NCBI GenBank assembly: GCA_018136815.1
Contig: CM030934.1
Coordinates: forward strand, 1,520,979-1,584,978
Reading direction: 5' to 3'
Origin: Isochrysis galbana
Lineage: Eukaryota; Haptophyta; Isochrysidales; Isochrysidaceae
DNA length: 64,000 nucleotides
Part shown: positions 31,916-42,553 of the stretch, piece after piece
Numbering within the stretch: position 1 is the stretch's first letter
Layout: every line of letters begins with the position of its first letter
Translations under genes and position numbers: made by a program
The notes under the pieces: model-generated
Told to the model about the DNA's origin: nothing
Seen by the model: only the letters and a program-made list of their open reading frames with translations
The model's database searches: none

Positions 31916-32984
31916 CTTCGTCATCCTCATCCTTTCTCGCTCAAGTAGAGTAAACAAGAGTACAGGTAGCTCCATCTCTTCGTCTCCTCCCTCTCTAGAA
32001 GCACGCGTCTTTACCCTCTACACTTCCCCTTCTCACCTCGACGCTCTTGCCACACACAGAGCTCTTGGTTGGGGCTTCCTTCCCTGAGGTTCTCGCGAGA
32101 CCTCGCGACTTCCTTCGCGACCCTTCGCCTCATCTCGTCTCTTGTACTTAGTAAAGGCGCTGCTGTCGGCGGGCGCCCTTCTACGGAGGGCCTCATGGCG
32201 GCGGCCGCGCTTGCAGTCCGCCGCACGCCTGGGGCTACTATGGCTCCAGAATGAAGTGGCAGATGTCGGCCGGGCCGCGGCTGTGGGCAGGAATCGATAG
32301 GTGGGACAACTTCAATCGAGGGTGTGGCGCCCGCACCTTCAGCGTTCCGCCGTGAGAGGGCCTTCCCCTCTCCCTCTCCGCTACGCCCGCGCAGCAGCGC
32401 AGAGAGCCTTGTCTGGCGGGCACTTGCGCGGCCTCCCGGGCGCAGAGGCGGGGCAGGTCGACCCTACAGGTATGGGTGGCGACCAGGCTGCGGCTGGGCT
32501 CACACTCGTGGTCGCAGGAGTCGCTCTCCGACGGCTGCTCTCGCATTCATGTCCGGAAGAGGCAAGGAGAGTCTTGATTTGTGCTTGGAGAGGGGGGAAA
32601 GCCGGCTGCAGCTCTCGAGCAGGGTATGATGCCTATCATTCCGCGCTCTCAGCTGCGGGGAAGCTGCCTGCTTTGGGCCGTGGCGGTCGACCGGTTCCTC
32701 GTTGCGACACCTCCAAAACGGAGCTAAGGAGCAGCCTCACGGGCAGGACCGCTGCATGCACTGACGGCGGAACTGCGGCCTGGGGATGGACTCATCTTGT
32801 CCACTAACACTGGGGCATCACTGCCAATATTTTTGCCGATTTTATTTGAGCAATTTTGGCGCCTTTCACTGCCTTCGACTGTTGTCTTCTGAAGCGGATG
32901 GCGCTCATTTCCGCTCCGGGTATGTTAGCTGCCTAGGATGATTCAGTTAAAATCCAAAGAACATGAGGCGTAAACCAAAAAAAA
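31916..32984. other. Region without a supported gene
   Basis: Several overlapping frames of 60-170 codons occur on the plus strand (for example 32301-32807), but none has a recognisable domain and their composition matches GC-rich noise. A decayed gene cannot be excluded. Confidence 0.35.
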
Positions 32985-33245
32985 ATCTGACGATTCAGGG
33001 CTATACACCTACTAGACACCCGGTATCCCATACCTCCCCGCTGTTATCGCCCTTGAATCCCTTCGGAACCCTTCGCTCCACTTCGTTCCCTTCCCCCCTT
33101 CTTCCTTCTTTCCTTTTTCCTCGGTTTCCGGGGCGCCGCGCAAGTAGCGGTTAGTTTCTTTAAAGATTTTTTTCTTCGGTTTCCGGGGTGCTGTCGCAGT
33201 CATTCTAGAAAAAAATTCTGAAGATTCTGGGCTACACACCTACTA
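32985..33245 (-). repeat. S2 retroposon fragments (reversed), two nested copies
   Basis: 'gattcagggctatacacctactag' type ends occur at about 32991 and 33222, each preceded on the plus strand by an A run. Reverse-complemented they read as the '...taggtgtgtagcc..gaatcttcaga' plus T-tract tail also present at 35515, 59390 and 59660. The tail marks a second poly(T)-ended retroposon family. Confidence 0.65.
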
Positions 33246-33299
33246 GGTCCAGGTCTCCCCGTCTCTACACCGACACCACACCGCGGAGCGCGGAGCCTC

Positions 33300-34740
33300 A
33301 CACTCCAAACCCCAACCAGCTAGGGAAGCGTGGGCGTGGGCACGCAAGATCGAACTTACGCACGAAGACTGCAAGCACGTGGCGAGCCCATACACGAACC
33401 CCCTCCTCAAACACACGGATAAACACCTCCACTTTAAACATATAGTAGTACTACCTCCGTTCCATTACTGAACCGCATCGCCAAAATAGGGACAGTAAAG
33501 TTGACATAAATGAAATTCGTGTGGAGAGGGGAATAGCGGGTACACTGGGGCGAAAGACCACCAAAAAATCTGGCACCCAAAGCCACCAAGGGCGTCCGAA
33601 TATTATATTTTCAGTATTGATCAAACACGATTTTGGCGCCCCCTAGCTACACGGCCGATCGCCTTGCCACGAAAGCTCTCGCCGCTCCGCCTCTCTCGCG
33701 AGAGCCGGGCCGCATGGCGCGCCTGAAGGTGGTCGAGCCCCAGCAGCATGGGAGGCGCACCGGTGGCGACTTTGTGAGGCGCTGCCGTCCTGCTTCTCCC
33801 GAGCAGCCTCCTGAGCCGCCCAGCACGCCCAAGGAGGATGCGGCCCCACCGTCCAAGAAGTGGCAGTGGTCATTGACGCCGAACTGCCAGGCGGCAATTG
33901 CTGTGGCATACGAGCATACGAGCGCGAGCGGCTGCCCGAGCCGAAGCATGGGAAGGAGTGGCAGCGAGCGCACGCGGCATTGTGGGAGAAGTATCATGTT
34001 GGCCCGCGCTATCCGACTGAGGTCAGCCGAACATCATCAGCTGGCGGCTGGCTGAGGCGGAACGTCTGCCGGCATGCCGCAAGGGTGCTGGTGGCCTTGC
34101 CACTGTGCAATTGTGAGCAAGCATTCAGCATGAATACACCCCCTGAAGAATTTAGTGCTCTCTTCAATAACTAAAGCCTGGTGTTGGCGCGCATCGTTGA
34201 GGTGGAGGGATCGAATGAGTATGATTTGCCGCACCGCCGTGATCTGTGATGTGCTCGAGGACACTGACACTGATTAGAATTCCTTTCTTTGTGACTTTGT
34301 CCGTAGGTGCGAATCACACTATTGAGATGAAACAAAATGTTCATGTTAAGCCCCAATGTACCCTCTCCCCTCTAACATCTTTGGCGGGGCCCCAATATTA
34401 GTGTCTAGCTGACAGTTATTGTTTAAAGCCTCCTTGACATCTGAGTAATGGAACGGAGGTAGTATATAACACACAGGAGACTAGGCACACGCAATCGCTC
34501 CGCCACAGCGACGTCGAAAGCGTGCAGAATGTGCGGGGAATACCGCGAAAGCTCCACGCACCTAGCGTGATGCCCATCCACCATCCACACTGCCTGTCTC
34601 CGAAACAATAGAAGCGGTAGCAAGCTACGACTACGAGCCCGCGAAAAACAAAACGGTATCGCAAAAGTCAAAAGTGCAAACAAAAGGACAGGCTATTCGC
34701 CTACCCGAACGCACCAACGCCGGATAGCCTGAAAGCACTG
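33300..34740 (+). pseudogene. Decayed LINE copy split by a mariner/Stowaway element
   Basis: 33310-33446 translates 'ARKIELTHEDCKHVASPYTN' and 'LLKHTDKHLHFKHI'. After a 1-kb insertion, 34465-34740 continues 'THRRLGTRNRS', then the CCHC knuckle (ACRMCGEYRESSTHLA, terminal C after a stop) and 'PNAPTPDSLKAL'. Both halves align to LINE A residues in order, so the LINE was older than the insertion. Stops and indels show it is dead. Confidence 0.85.
33449..34464 (+). mobile_element. Mariner/Stowaway-type element, 1016 bp with 21-bp perfect TIRs
   Basis: Left end 33449-33469 and right end 34444-34464 are perfect inverted repeats beginning TACTACCTCCGTTCCATTAC, close to the plant Stowaway signature, flanked by TA-rich target DNA. 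Inside, a frame near 33713-33990 reads 'KKWQWSLTPNCQAAIAVAYE' and 'EWQRAHAALWEKYHVGP', which could be a mariner-type helix-turn-helix start, but no DDE/D catalytic core is seen. It is therefore probably a deletion derivative. Confidence 0.8.
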
Positions 34741-34807
34741 CCGGCCGCCGATTCTACACCTTATCGTCCAGACGGGTGTGGTACTTCCTGTCTCTTTGAT
34801 CGTCGCG

Positions 34808-34990
34808 CACTATTCTTATAAATAAACCTTTTAATAGTCTCACCGCACACGCGGTCGTGGACCCTCTACCTCTACTTTCTACTCACGTAGGAAAACTTTC
34901 TACACCCCCACTTCCCCGGCCCTTCTCCCCCCGCCATCTGGCGGCTCCCCCCGTGCACTACTAGGGGGATAGGGGTGAAGGGCTTAGATA
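34808..34990 (-). repeat. LINE 3' end fragment (reversed)
   Basis: Minus-strand reading ends 'gcggtgagactattaaaagg' then 'tttatttat'. Upstream sequence resembles the LINE 3' UTR but is diverged. Confidence 0.6.
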
Positions 34991-35099
34991 TGGTCCGGTG
35001 GCCCGCGCCCCCCCCCGGTGACCCGGTGATCATTCCCCCCCTTCCTCCTGTGTCTCCGAGTGGGCGGCGGCCTCACCCCCGACTTATCCTGTAAACAGG

Positions 35100-35560
35100 T
35101 GCGGGACTTGCCTATTTATCGGTGAGCGGAGCTCTCGCTCCGCCCACCCCCTTCTCCGCGCTCTCTCTCCCCTCTCCTGCGGCACGCGCGATGGCGCGCC
35201 TGCGGCAGGCCTGCAGCTGGCCCTGGCGACCCGGCGACCCCTGGACCCTGGAGGCTCTTGGAGGCCAGCTCTGGGGGCAGAGGAGGCTGGGGCTGGGCCG
35301 CCTGGCCTCCCCTGCCTCTCCCTCGCTGGCGCTCCTGAGCCTCTGGGGCCCCCAATCTGCACCTGTCTGCCTGTCGACCAGTGGGGGGGGGGGGGGGTTG
35401 GAGCGATGGGCTGTCCACGAGGGGCCAGGACGAGCGAACCAGGCGTGCTTGTCAGTGGGAGAGTGGAAAGAAGGGCGCTGGCCGGCATAAAGTAGCATGT
35501 ACTGGTCTAGCGATAGGTGTGTATGTAGCCCTGAATCTTCAGACCTTTTTTAAATATAAA
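35100..35560 (+). repeat. R1 copy 3 with S2-like tail
   Basis: 'cctctccctcgctggcgctc' through 'gaccagtgggg' matches the R1 copies at 13925 and 56730. It ends in 'tgtagccctgaatcttcaga' plus T's (35525-35552), so R1 sequence is here joined to the S2-type tail. Three overlapping frames are not genes. Confidence 0.65.
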
Positions 35561-35739
35561 AGTAGGTTGAAAGTTGAAAGGATGAGGATGACGAATGACG
35601 AATGAAGGTGAAGCGTGAAGCGTTGCACTGGTGTAGTTTAAGTGTTGCTTTATTTTTAAAAGTTTATGGTCCCATCTTCATAATATTAAACTAACTATTC
35701 TAAATGAACCATGGAAATTTGATGGCTCAACGGCTCAAC

Positions 35740-35870
35740 CGTGTCTGTCTAGGCCCAGGTAGAAATATGCAGTTTTTGTTACCCAAATATGTAGAGAAAA
35801 TATGCAAAAAATATGCAGCGCGTCACCCAAATATGCAAAAAATATGCAGTACATATTTTACATGTGTAGG
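35740..35870 (+). repeat. hAT-like terminus with CCCAAATATG words
   Basis: 'tctaggcccaggtagaaata' is followed by three 'aaatatgcaaaaaatatgcag'-like words. No second end was located. Confidence 0.5.
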
Positions 35871-36129
35871 CACGAGACATGTGTGAATAGCCAATCAATC
35901 AATAGTATGGGAGTATGGGAGTGGAGAGACAGAGAGAGAGTTATATTGAGGTAGGTGGAGGTAGATAGATAGCACACGCACATACACATGCTCATGGAGC
36001 AAACTCACGCTTTGCTACTCACTCACGCTCCCGCTGGCGCTGATTGCGATTGAAGCGCAACATCAAAGAGGCGCACACCTGGTCCCCAAGGGAGCTGTCC
36101 CTCACTGATCACTGATGGAAACATGTGTG

Positions 36130-36425
36130 CTAGCAATGAAAACACTCCCCTGGGTGTCCAAGGATTCCGCAGGGTCCCCCCTTACCTGCCCCGGCAACCG
36201 TCTCCCCCCCCACGAATCCCCTCCCCCCCACGAAAGGCAATGGCGTCGGTGAGTGACCCCCCTCCCTTCCCCCGGGCGTGGCGGTCTATTTTGGGAGAAT
36301 GACACGGTCGCCCACGGGAGGGAATCAGAGAAATGAATAAGGGGCGCATCACTATAAGAAACGCGGAGCTTCCGCGAAGGGCAATCGCCCGCGATCGGCC
36401 GAAGAATGGCTTGGAGGTAGTGGGC
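36130..36425 (-). repeat. R2 copy 4 (reversed)
   Basis: Reverse complement of the R2 unit at 10690-10940, including 'gggtgtccaaggattccgca' and 'cgcggagcttccgcgaa'. Confidence 0.85.
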
Positions 36426-36639
36426 ATGGTGAGCCCACACCCTTGGCGATTTTAGCGTTGAGCGTCTTCATAGTTTTTGTGATAATTACGTACACGTTCA
36501 AGTCCATGAAATCATAGAAGTATTGTATTGCGGTGCGTACAGACGCAGGCTGTATCGACCGTGTTTGCTGGTGATGACCATGGCTTCGTAATGCGCTGCG
36601 AGAGGCGCGCTTGAAGGCCATCGATAAAATTATACCGGA

Positions 36640-36840
36640 GGGGCCCCGTTGTATATTTCGTGCGCGGCCGTCAGAGGCCTGAAATTGAGTATTTTTCGAA
36701 AATTTTGCCGGAGGACCCCGGATTTTTTTTGCTGATCTCTCATACCAGAACCTATAGGGAGCTTATTTAGGTCCTCGTTTGCCCATTACCGATGGTGCCC
36801 TTCGCACCCCCCTAGTGAGTGACCGGGCTATCAACTTCAA
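36640..36840 (+). repeat. Transposon-like terminus paired with 38085
   Basis: 'gtatttttcgaaaattttgc' near 36690 and the end 'ctagtgagtgaccgggcta' at 36812-36830 match, in reverse, 38085-38230 (tagcccggtcactcacta ... gaaattttcgaaaaatac). The two face each other about 1.3 kb apart, with the SET gene between. Confidence 0.6.
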
Positions 36841-37224
36841 ACTTCAAGAGGTCTATTGTCGTCAGAGTCCAAAGTAGATACATCGGACGGGTTTTACCGA
36901 TAGAAGCGTACCCTCCGACTTCAAACAGTTGTGGCTAGGCAGCGCATTCTTCAAAAATAAATAATAGTACTACTACTACATTTCTATTTACTACTAAAAT
37001 AATAGTAACAGGTAGCAGCATCAGAATCAAATGTCACTACTACCCCCCTCAATGCGTTGCATGCTGTTAGAATACCTGCACTGAGACAACACACGTATTG
37101 CAAGAACTGCCACCGTGCATAGTAAGGCGGTGGAGAAGCACAACCCGTCATCTGCGATGATTGATAACATCCCTTCTCACGCCTCGACGAATGAATTTGA
37201 ACTACCCATTTGAAGAGGTCGGTC

Positions 37225-37743
37225 TCATGACTTGTTGGAATGGCCTGTCTCATATTCGATGCCCCGAGCGCGCCAGTAGGACTCGCCGTAAGACGCATAG
37301 ATCTCCTCACCTTGTAAAATGGGACGTGAAGCAACCAGCTGTGCGCGCTTTCTGGCCTTGTCCTTTACGAAGTGTGCATTTCGCATGGCAGGGTCAAAGT
37401 GATCATTGACATAGCGTGCTGGTGAGGTGAGTGCAAAGCGAGCATCGACGTGAGAGTTGATGCCAAACCCCCCCATGAGATAATCACGATTCTCTAGCTG
37501 AGTAGCCTGGTACAGGCTCAGAACTCTCCCATGGTATTCGCCCAGGAGCTCACCCTGGGCAAAGTGGCGAGTGGCAAAGAGACCGTCACCTGAGTTTGGG
37601 ATGCGGCTCGGGCGAACCTCCACGCCATGTGACCAGCTCCGGGTCACTTTCGAGCCTCGTATCCGACGGCGCCAATATGATGTGACGAAAGCCACCACCG
37701 CGGCTGCTGCCGCGAGGCGCAACACGCATGATGGAACCACCAT
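37225..37743 (-). CDS. Membrane-anchored SET-domain protein
   Basis: Single exon, 172 residues from ATG 37743. Residues 5-22 (SCVLRLAAAAAVVAFVTS) form a signal anchor followed by a basic WRRRIRG stop-transfer. The rest is a compact SET domain: 'NSGDGLFATRHFAQGELLGEY' (SET-N), 'ARYVNDHFDPAMRNAHF' (the usual RFxNHxCxPN region, here YVNDHFDPAMRN) and 'GEEIYASYGESYW' (GEELxxDYG equivalent). SET domains transfer methyl groups to lysines. The histidine is shifted and the cysteine of NHxC is absent. Substrate is unknown, and the anchor suggests a non-chromatin location. Confidence 0.8.
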   Translation of the reverse strand: MVVPSCVLRLAAAAAVVAFVTSYWRRRIRGSKVTRSWSHGVEVRPSRIPNSGDGLFATRHFAQGELLGEYHGRVLSLYQATQLENRDYLMGGFGINSHVDARFALTSPARYVNDHFDPAMRNAHFVKDKARKRAQLVASRPILQGEEIYASYGESYWRARGIEYETGHSNKS

Positions 37744-37833
37744 CCTGAAATCCGACGGGCTCGCTCGAAATATTTTCACAGCAGATTCGCTTGTTGGTTT
37801 AAATTTCCACGTGCGTAGGCCCTTTCTTTCATA

Positions 37834-38240
37834 GGGCGGTCAAACACTATTTTAACTTCTAAGGGTGAAAAATGAGAAAGTTAGGATTGAGGAAATACAC
37901 CAAAGTCAAGGGGTAGAACCCCGGAAAGCATCCATCTAGCACATATTCGATGCGCTTTGAGCCTCAGACCCCCCCCCCCCCCCCCCCGGGAGCCCCCACA
38001 ACGAAGCGTAACCCAAAAACGAAAAACGGCAAAAAACAAAACACAAAACACAAAACAGGAAAACGGGCCTAAATACTAGATACTAGCCCGGTCACTCACT
38101 ATGGGGGTGCGGAGGGCACCAGCTACATTAAGTAAATGCAGGGCTAATTAAGTTCCATACAAGTTCCGGTAGGATGGATCAGCAAAAAAAATTTGGGGGT
38201 TCTCGGGCGAAATTTTCGAAAAATACCGGATTTCGGGCCT
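37834..38240. repeat. R3 end, C tract and R2-like terminus
   Basis: 'tagggcggtcaaacacta' (37834) matches 9651. A C run lies at 37971-37988. From 38085, 'agcccggtcactcactatgg' starts a terminus matching 36640-36840 in reverse. No gene. Confidence 0.6.
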
Positions 38241-38490
38241 TCGAAGACGGGAAGGCAGGCTGACCGCGCTCGCCGCCATAGAGGTGAGCCATGCTCATCC
38301 CATGGGTCGGAGCGGGCTGATGAGTGAGACGGGCATGTGCAACATGCGCATGTGCGGTGCGGGCTTGTGCGTGGTGCGATGGCTAGCGAGATGTGTGGCG
38401 AGGGCGTGCGGGTGAGTGATTATTGATGAGTGATGAGTGAGGGATGTCTTCAAACTGTGGAATCAAGCTCGCGCTTGATCGTGGGGCAAG

Positions 38491-41144
38491 CAACTAACTT
38501 TATAGTTAGACGCGATGGAGCGCGCCAGCGAGCCTCTCCTCTCCTTCGGGCCCCCCGCCGAGGGCGGCCCCCCAGCCCCCATGGACCTGTCGCAGTCGAA
38601 GCGGCCGCGTCCGCCGCCAGAGGCCGAGCAGGTGTGTGCGACCCCGGTCGCACCCCGCGGCCCGTGGCCTCGGCCACACCCAACAAGGCAGCCATGCTGG
38701 CCACCCCCATGGGGGCAGGCAGGCTGCAGTCTCCACCACCCAACCACCACGATCACACTGCCACATCCTCCATGGGCATGCCTTATGGCAGAGGCCCCTC
38801 CCACCCCGGTGACGGTCGCGCTGCCACGGCAGCGCGACTCGAGGCCGGGTGGCCCCTATGGGCACAACAACATGACAACATCCAATGACAAAACGTACAG
38901 CACACCCCCTTGGAGAAGCAGGGAAGACTGGCCAACAGGGAGCCGAAGGCAAACCCTGACCCCAAAAGCAACACAACACCCTCTCTCCCAACCTCTTGGC
39001 CCCGTGACACTCACCACCAACCTGCCCCTTCCTGCACCTCAGGAGCCAGACTCAGAAGATGAGGACACCAATGTGAACACAGATGCCACGTACGACATGT
39101 CGTTCCATCAAGAGGGCGACCTCACCTTACTCGACACGACGGTCTACGCCGCCATTGTCGAGCTTCTACTCGAACTCGAGGGTGTGGACCCCGAGCCCGA
39201 CTTCTGGGCCCGATCCTCGAAGGGCCCATGGCACATCGGGGTGAACGAAGACTGCATGATGCAATTCCAAACTCGTTACGGCGAGCACACCACGATCAAG
39301 GTCCACAACGTCGAAGTCAAGGTGAAAATCAAGTTCGAATCTATCGAAAACAAACTCAACACGAAAGGCTCCTCGTCGCGCAAAGCGCTGTATGAGGCAC
39401 TCCAAGACGTGGCGGCCCACGTCGTAATCGAAGCAGAGGGGCTAGCACAAGCCTCCGTCATCACGCTGAGCGTAATCGTCAAGGCCATCGAGAAAGAAGG
39501 CTTCACCTTCCTTAAGGGGAATCGTGAACGCATGAAGCTCGAAGGCGAGTCCGGCACCTTCGTTTCCAAGGTAGCTCACTCCACGCGCTGGCACATCTAC
39601 ATTTCAGCGGTCCAAGGTAACTTCCTAGCGGGCAACTTTCCGCGCAAGCTGATCCTAATCATCGACAACAAAGCGGTGCCGGTCAACTACGCGATCCGCG
39701 CGTGCAAACCGTTGCAGATGCCCCAAGCGCTGCAATCGGGCCACAAGCTAATGATACACGGCAGCACCAAAGGATGCAAGGGATGGCGCCCAGAAGTAGC
39801 CCATGGCTTAACCCCCATGCACCGCCTCTGCGGATGCGATGCAGAGGCGGCAAAACGCAAAGAGCGCAGGGAGGGCTGGAAGACCACCCCCCGCCCCAAG
39901 TCGGCTCGCGAGGCACTGGGCAAAGACCCACCCAAGCCGTGCGCACGCTTCAAGCAAGGCCTCTGCCTTCGCAACAAACGCGGAGTCCGCTGCAACCTCT
40001 CGCACGAAATTCCAGGTGCATGGATCGACAACAAATGCACGATCCGCTGCCACCTCCACCCCCACAAAAAGATCGCGGGGGTCTGTCTGAACGGCCCGTC
40101 GTGCCTCTTCCTCCATCCAGAGTGCGCGGCGGCCCTATTAGCAAGGCTGCATGCGATAGACCGCGACGCGGCCCACCCACCGCACCCTAGGCTCACCTTT
40201 GACTCCACCCTCGGGTACCCAGGTGAAGGACCGATCCGGGTCGCGACATACAACATCAACGGCACCAAAGGCGGCAAACTAGCCGCGGTGCTATCTCAAG
40301 CGCGTAAGGCGGGAGTAGACATACTCCTCCTCCAAGAGCTGCACGCGTACGAAGACGGCTCGCATCACCGCTCACACAGAACGGCGACCCTCCTAGGCTG
40401 GCATTGGTTTGTCTCGCCGGGAGAGCTAGCGGACCCGGCAAGCGGAGTCGCGATTGCGATTCGCGACGCGTGCGCCAGGGTGATCCCTAGAGTAGACTCG
40501 GTAGTGGAAATCATAAAAGGGAGATGCATAAAGGTGGACATAGAACTAGACGAAAAACTATATCGCATAATCTCAATATACCTAAGCGCTAGCCCGGGGC
40601 CGAGAGGCAGATTCACGATCCTCGCCAGAGGCCTCGTGCCCCCAGACAGGCCCTCGACCGCACGCACAAACAAGGCCTCCCAAGGGAGGAAACCTAAACT
40701 CAAGTCCCCGCGTGAACTATGCGCCCCCGTTTTCACAATCAACGACAAGGACACACTATCGCTGGGCACAAACCTATCCGCGGTAGCGCAAGCGCTCCGC
40801 ATAGCGGGGAGACTCGCATAACAGCGCACAAACCCAACCCGCGGCCCTCCTGCATACCAGACCCCCGTACTCGGCCACACCGTGAACCAACCGTCTACCT
40901 CACTGACACACGATACAATATAATAACAACCGATAGCCCGATGGCGCAGGAGGAAGAGGAGGACAACCTATCGGGGATCGGAACACGCCGTCTGCTGCAG
41001 GAAACCCCACACACCCAGCCCCTAGGTAGCGCACGAGGGACGGGCCGCAAGGCAGGTGGAGGGGGGGGAGAGGAGCGGACGTGGCTGCACAGTAAGGGTG
41101 CGAGGTCGCGCGCGCGGCGAGAATATTAAGAAGTTTTTTTTTTT
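38491..41144 (+). mobile_element. LINE B: internally deleted LINE with 14-bp target duplication
   Basis: Flanked by GATCGTGGGGCAAG at 38477-38490 and 41145-41158. Starts 'caactaactttatagttaga', homologous to LINE A's first bases, and ends 'gagaatattaagaag' plus T's. It keeps ORF1-like and endonuclease coding DNA but the RT region is deleted. The deletion is complementary to LINE A's, so the two together cover most but not all of the parent. Confidence 0.93.
38515..40821 (+). CDS. LINE ORF: nucleic-acid-binding N-part plus truncated APE endonuclease
   Basis: One 768-codon frame. Residues 1-150 are proline-rich. The middle part carries basic and helical regions. Around residues 480-545 are two cysteine/histidine clusters (CARFKQGLCLRNKRGVRC..H and CNGPSCLFLH-like), which suggest CCCH-type RNA binding. 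Residues about 570-700 begin an apurinic-type endonuclease: 'RVATYNINGTKGGKLAAVL' (TxNxNG-like) and 'DILLLQELHA' (catalytic QE). After 'SPGPRGRFTIL' it jumps to the C-terminal peptide 'TLSLGTNLSAVAQALRIAGR' shared with LINE A. Having ORF1-type and endonuclease domains in one frame suggests a single-ORF LINE. Confidence 0.85.
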   Translation: MERASEPLLSFGPPAEGGPPAPMDLSQSKRPRPPPEAEQVCATPVAPRGPWPRPHPTRQPCWPPPWGQAGCSLHHPTTTITLPHPPWACLMAEAPPTPVTVALPRQRDSRPGGPYGHNNMTTSNDKTYSTPPWRSREDWPTGSRRQTLTPKATQHPLSQPLGPVTLTTNLPLPAPQEPDSEDEDTNVNTDATYDMSFHQEGDLTLLDTTVYAAIVELLLELEGVDPEPDFWARSSKGPWHIGVNEDCMMQFQTRYGEHTTIKVHNVEVKVKIKFESIENKLNTKGSSSRKALYEALQDVAAHVVIEAEGLAQASVITLSVIVKAIEKEGFTFLKGNRERMKLEGESGTFVSKVAHSTRWHIYISAVQGNFLAGNFPRKLILIIDNKAVPVNYAIRACKPLQMPQALQSGHKLMIHGSTKGCKGWRPEVAHGLTPMHRLCGCDAEAAKRKERREGWKTTPRPKSAREALGKDPPKPCARFKQGLCLRNKRGVRCNLSHEIPGAWIDNKCTIRCHLHPHKKIAGVCLNGPSCLFLHPECAAALLARLHAIDRDAAHPPHPRLTFDSTLGYPGEGPIRVATYNINGTKGGKLAAVLSQARKAGVDILLLQELHAYEDGSHHRSHRTATLLGWHWFVSPGELADPASGVAIAIRDACARVIPRVDSVVEIIKGRCIKVDIELDEKLYRIISIYLSASPGPRGRFTILARGLVPPDRPSTARTNKASQGRKPKLKSPRELCAPVFTINDKDTLSLGTNLSAVAQALRIAGRLA

Positions 41145-41227
41145 GATCGTGGGGCAAGTCTCAGCGAGGCTAGGGCATGGAGTGTAGAGGAGTCTTGAGA
41201 GAGCGGGGGAAAGGTCGCGCTACGCGC

Positions 41228-41860
41228 TACATCTAGGCGCAGGCCAGAATATCTAGACAGTCCCGGGGATATTTGCATCTCTGCTCCACACCGTATTCCT
41301 TGCTGAATCGAGAATTGCTAGTTTTGCCCCAGCCATTCTTTCTTGGCAACAATCCTTTCTGTTGTTGACAATGATTTTGCCAATCGATACGTCGCTTTCT
41401 AGATCCACCATGAACCAGGGATTCACCTCGTTTTTTGTCGTGTGTGCAAATGTGTCAAAATTTCCATCCGTCATTTTCGATGCATGATACTTCTCCTCGT
41501 ACCGCGTGCGGCGACCTCTCGTTCCCTCTTTGCCCTCGCCTCCTTTGTCGCCTCCCTTGTTGCCTGCTTGCCCCTCACCTGGCTTACCTCCTTGCGTGCT
41601 CCTATCGCGTTGGGCAAGGGCACTCTCCACGGCGCCGAGAAGGTCCAAGTGGAGTGAGTGCCACAAGGGTTCTCGTAGGCGCCTTGACCCTCTCCCTCCT
41701 CATCTCCCACCTGTCGCCAGCCGCCCCTCTCCGCCCGTTTGCTTACGCAAACGGCAAACGGGTCCCATTTCTTACCGCACGCACTCCATCGGGGGGGGTG
41801 CAAACCCCCCCCTTTCCCTCTCTCCATTCTCCTCCTCCTGTGTCCCTGCGGCGCGTCGCC
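41228..41860. other. Intergenic with hAT-like end and unassigned frames
   Basis: 'tctaggcgcaggccagaata' at 41233 resembles the hAT-like termini. 41300-41650 has a minus-strand frame containing 'TDGNFDTFAHTTKNEVNPWF' and 'DLESDVSIGKIIVNN', resembling an F5/8-type (discoidin) C-terminal or galactose-binding fold, but it is incomplete. Confidence 0.4.
41253..41510 (-). pseudogene. Discoidin/F5-8 type C domain fragment
   Basis: Minus-strand codons give 'EEKYHASKMTDGNFDTFAHT', 'NPWFMVDLESDVSIGKIIVN' and 'AKLAILDSARNTVWSRD', the order and spacing of a discoidin-like domain (surface loop 'a.DGn..t..hT', then 'pWw.vDLg....i..v.i.NR'). Such domains bind carbohydrate or lipid on secreted proteins. Only part of the domain is present and the upstream frame becomes low-complexity. 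It may be an exon or a relic. Confidence 0.55.
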
Positions 41861-42553
41861 ATGCGGCGCGCCACGGCCTGCTCTCAGAGGTCCTTTGGGG
41901 GCTCCCAGAGGGCCAGCCAGGGCAGCTCAGGGGGCAGTGGAGGCTGGGGCTCAGCCCCTGGCCCCCCCTGCCTCTCCCACGCTTGCCTCGATGGCCATGG
42001 GAGCCGCCCAGAGGCATCTGTCTGCCTGGCGACCAGGGAAGGGGGGGGGGGTCAGCTCGAGGGCAGGCCCACGCAGGGCGTGGGAGTGCGAAGCACGGCC
42101 CGCGCCCACTAGGGGTCTGGGCCAGTGTGGTGATTGCCCAGCCCCTGCCAAAGGGCAGGGGCTGTGGTTGATTGTACGGGCCCACCCCTGGGGGTGTCCG
42201 CGATGGAGAGAGGGGGGCGCGAGGCCCCCATTGACCCCTACTTATAAAGTAGGTTGTTCACGAACCAAGGTAAGAGGAAAGCAGTCGCCTAGTGGAACAG
42301 GAGGAAGGTGAGAACCGGACTGCTAGGGGCAGGAGCACTCCGCCGCACTCCGCCCAACCCCTCCACTCCCACTCCCACGCTCCCACTCCCACAACCTGTG
42401 AGCTCCTACTCCTAAGTAGCGCACGAGGCACGATGGACGATGGGAGGAGCCGTAAGGCAGGTTGGGGGAGAATGGAAGGGTCAGGGGCGTAGCCACAAAG
42501 TGGAGTCCCAGAGCCACGCGCGAGGCAAGAATTTTAAAAAAGTTTTTTTTTTG
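41860..42553 (+). mobile_element. R1 copy 4 joined to TATA hairpin and LINE 3' tail (non-autonomous element)
   Basis: R1-type sequence runs to the inverted repeat CTACTT-ATA-AAGTAG (42238-42252), then LINE 3' UTR-like DNA ('gagccgtaaggcaggttggg') ends 'gaggcaagaattttaaa' and a T tract at 42553. It looks like a short element made only of 5' and 3' parts. No clear target duplication was found. Confidence 0.6.

Noticed and set aside
35084..35498. Overlapping 100-134 codon frames
   Set aside because: They lie in repeat R1, which occurs five times, and have the composition of GC-rich non-coding DNA.
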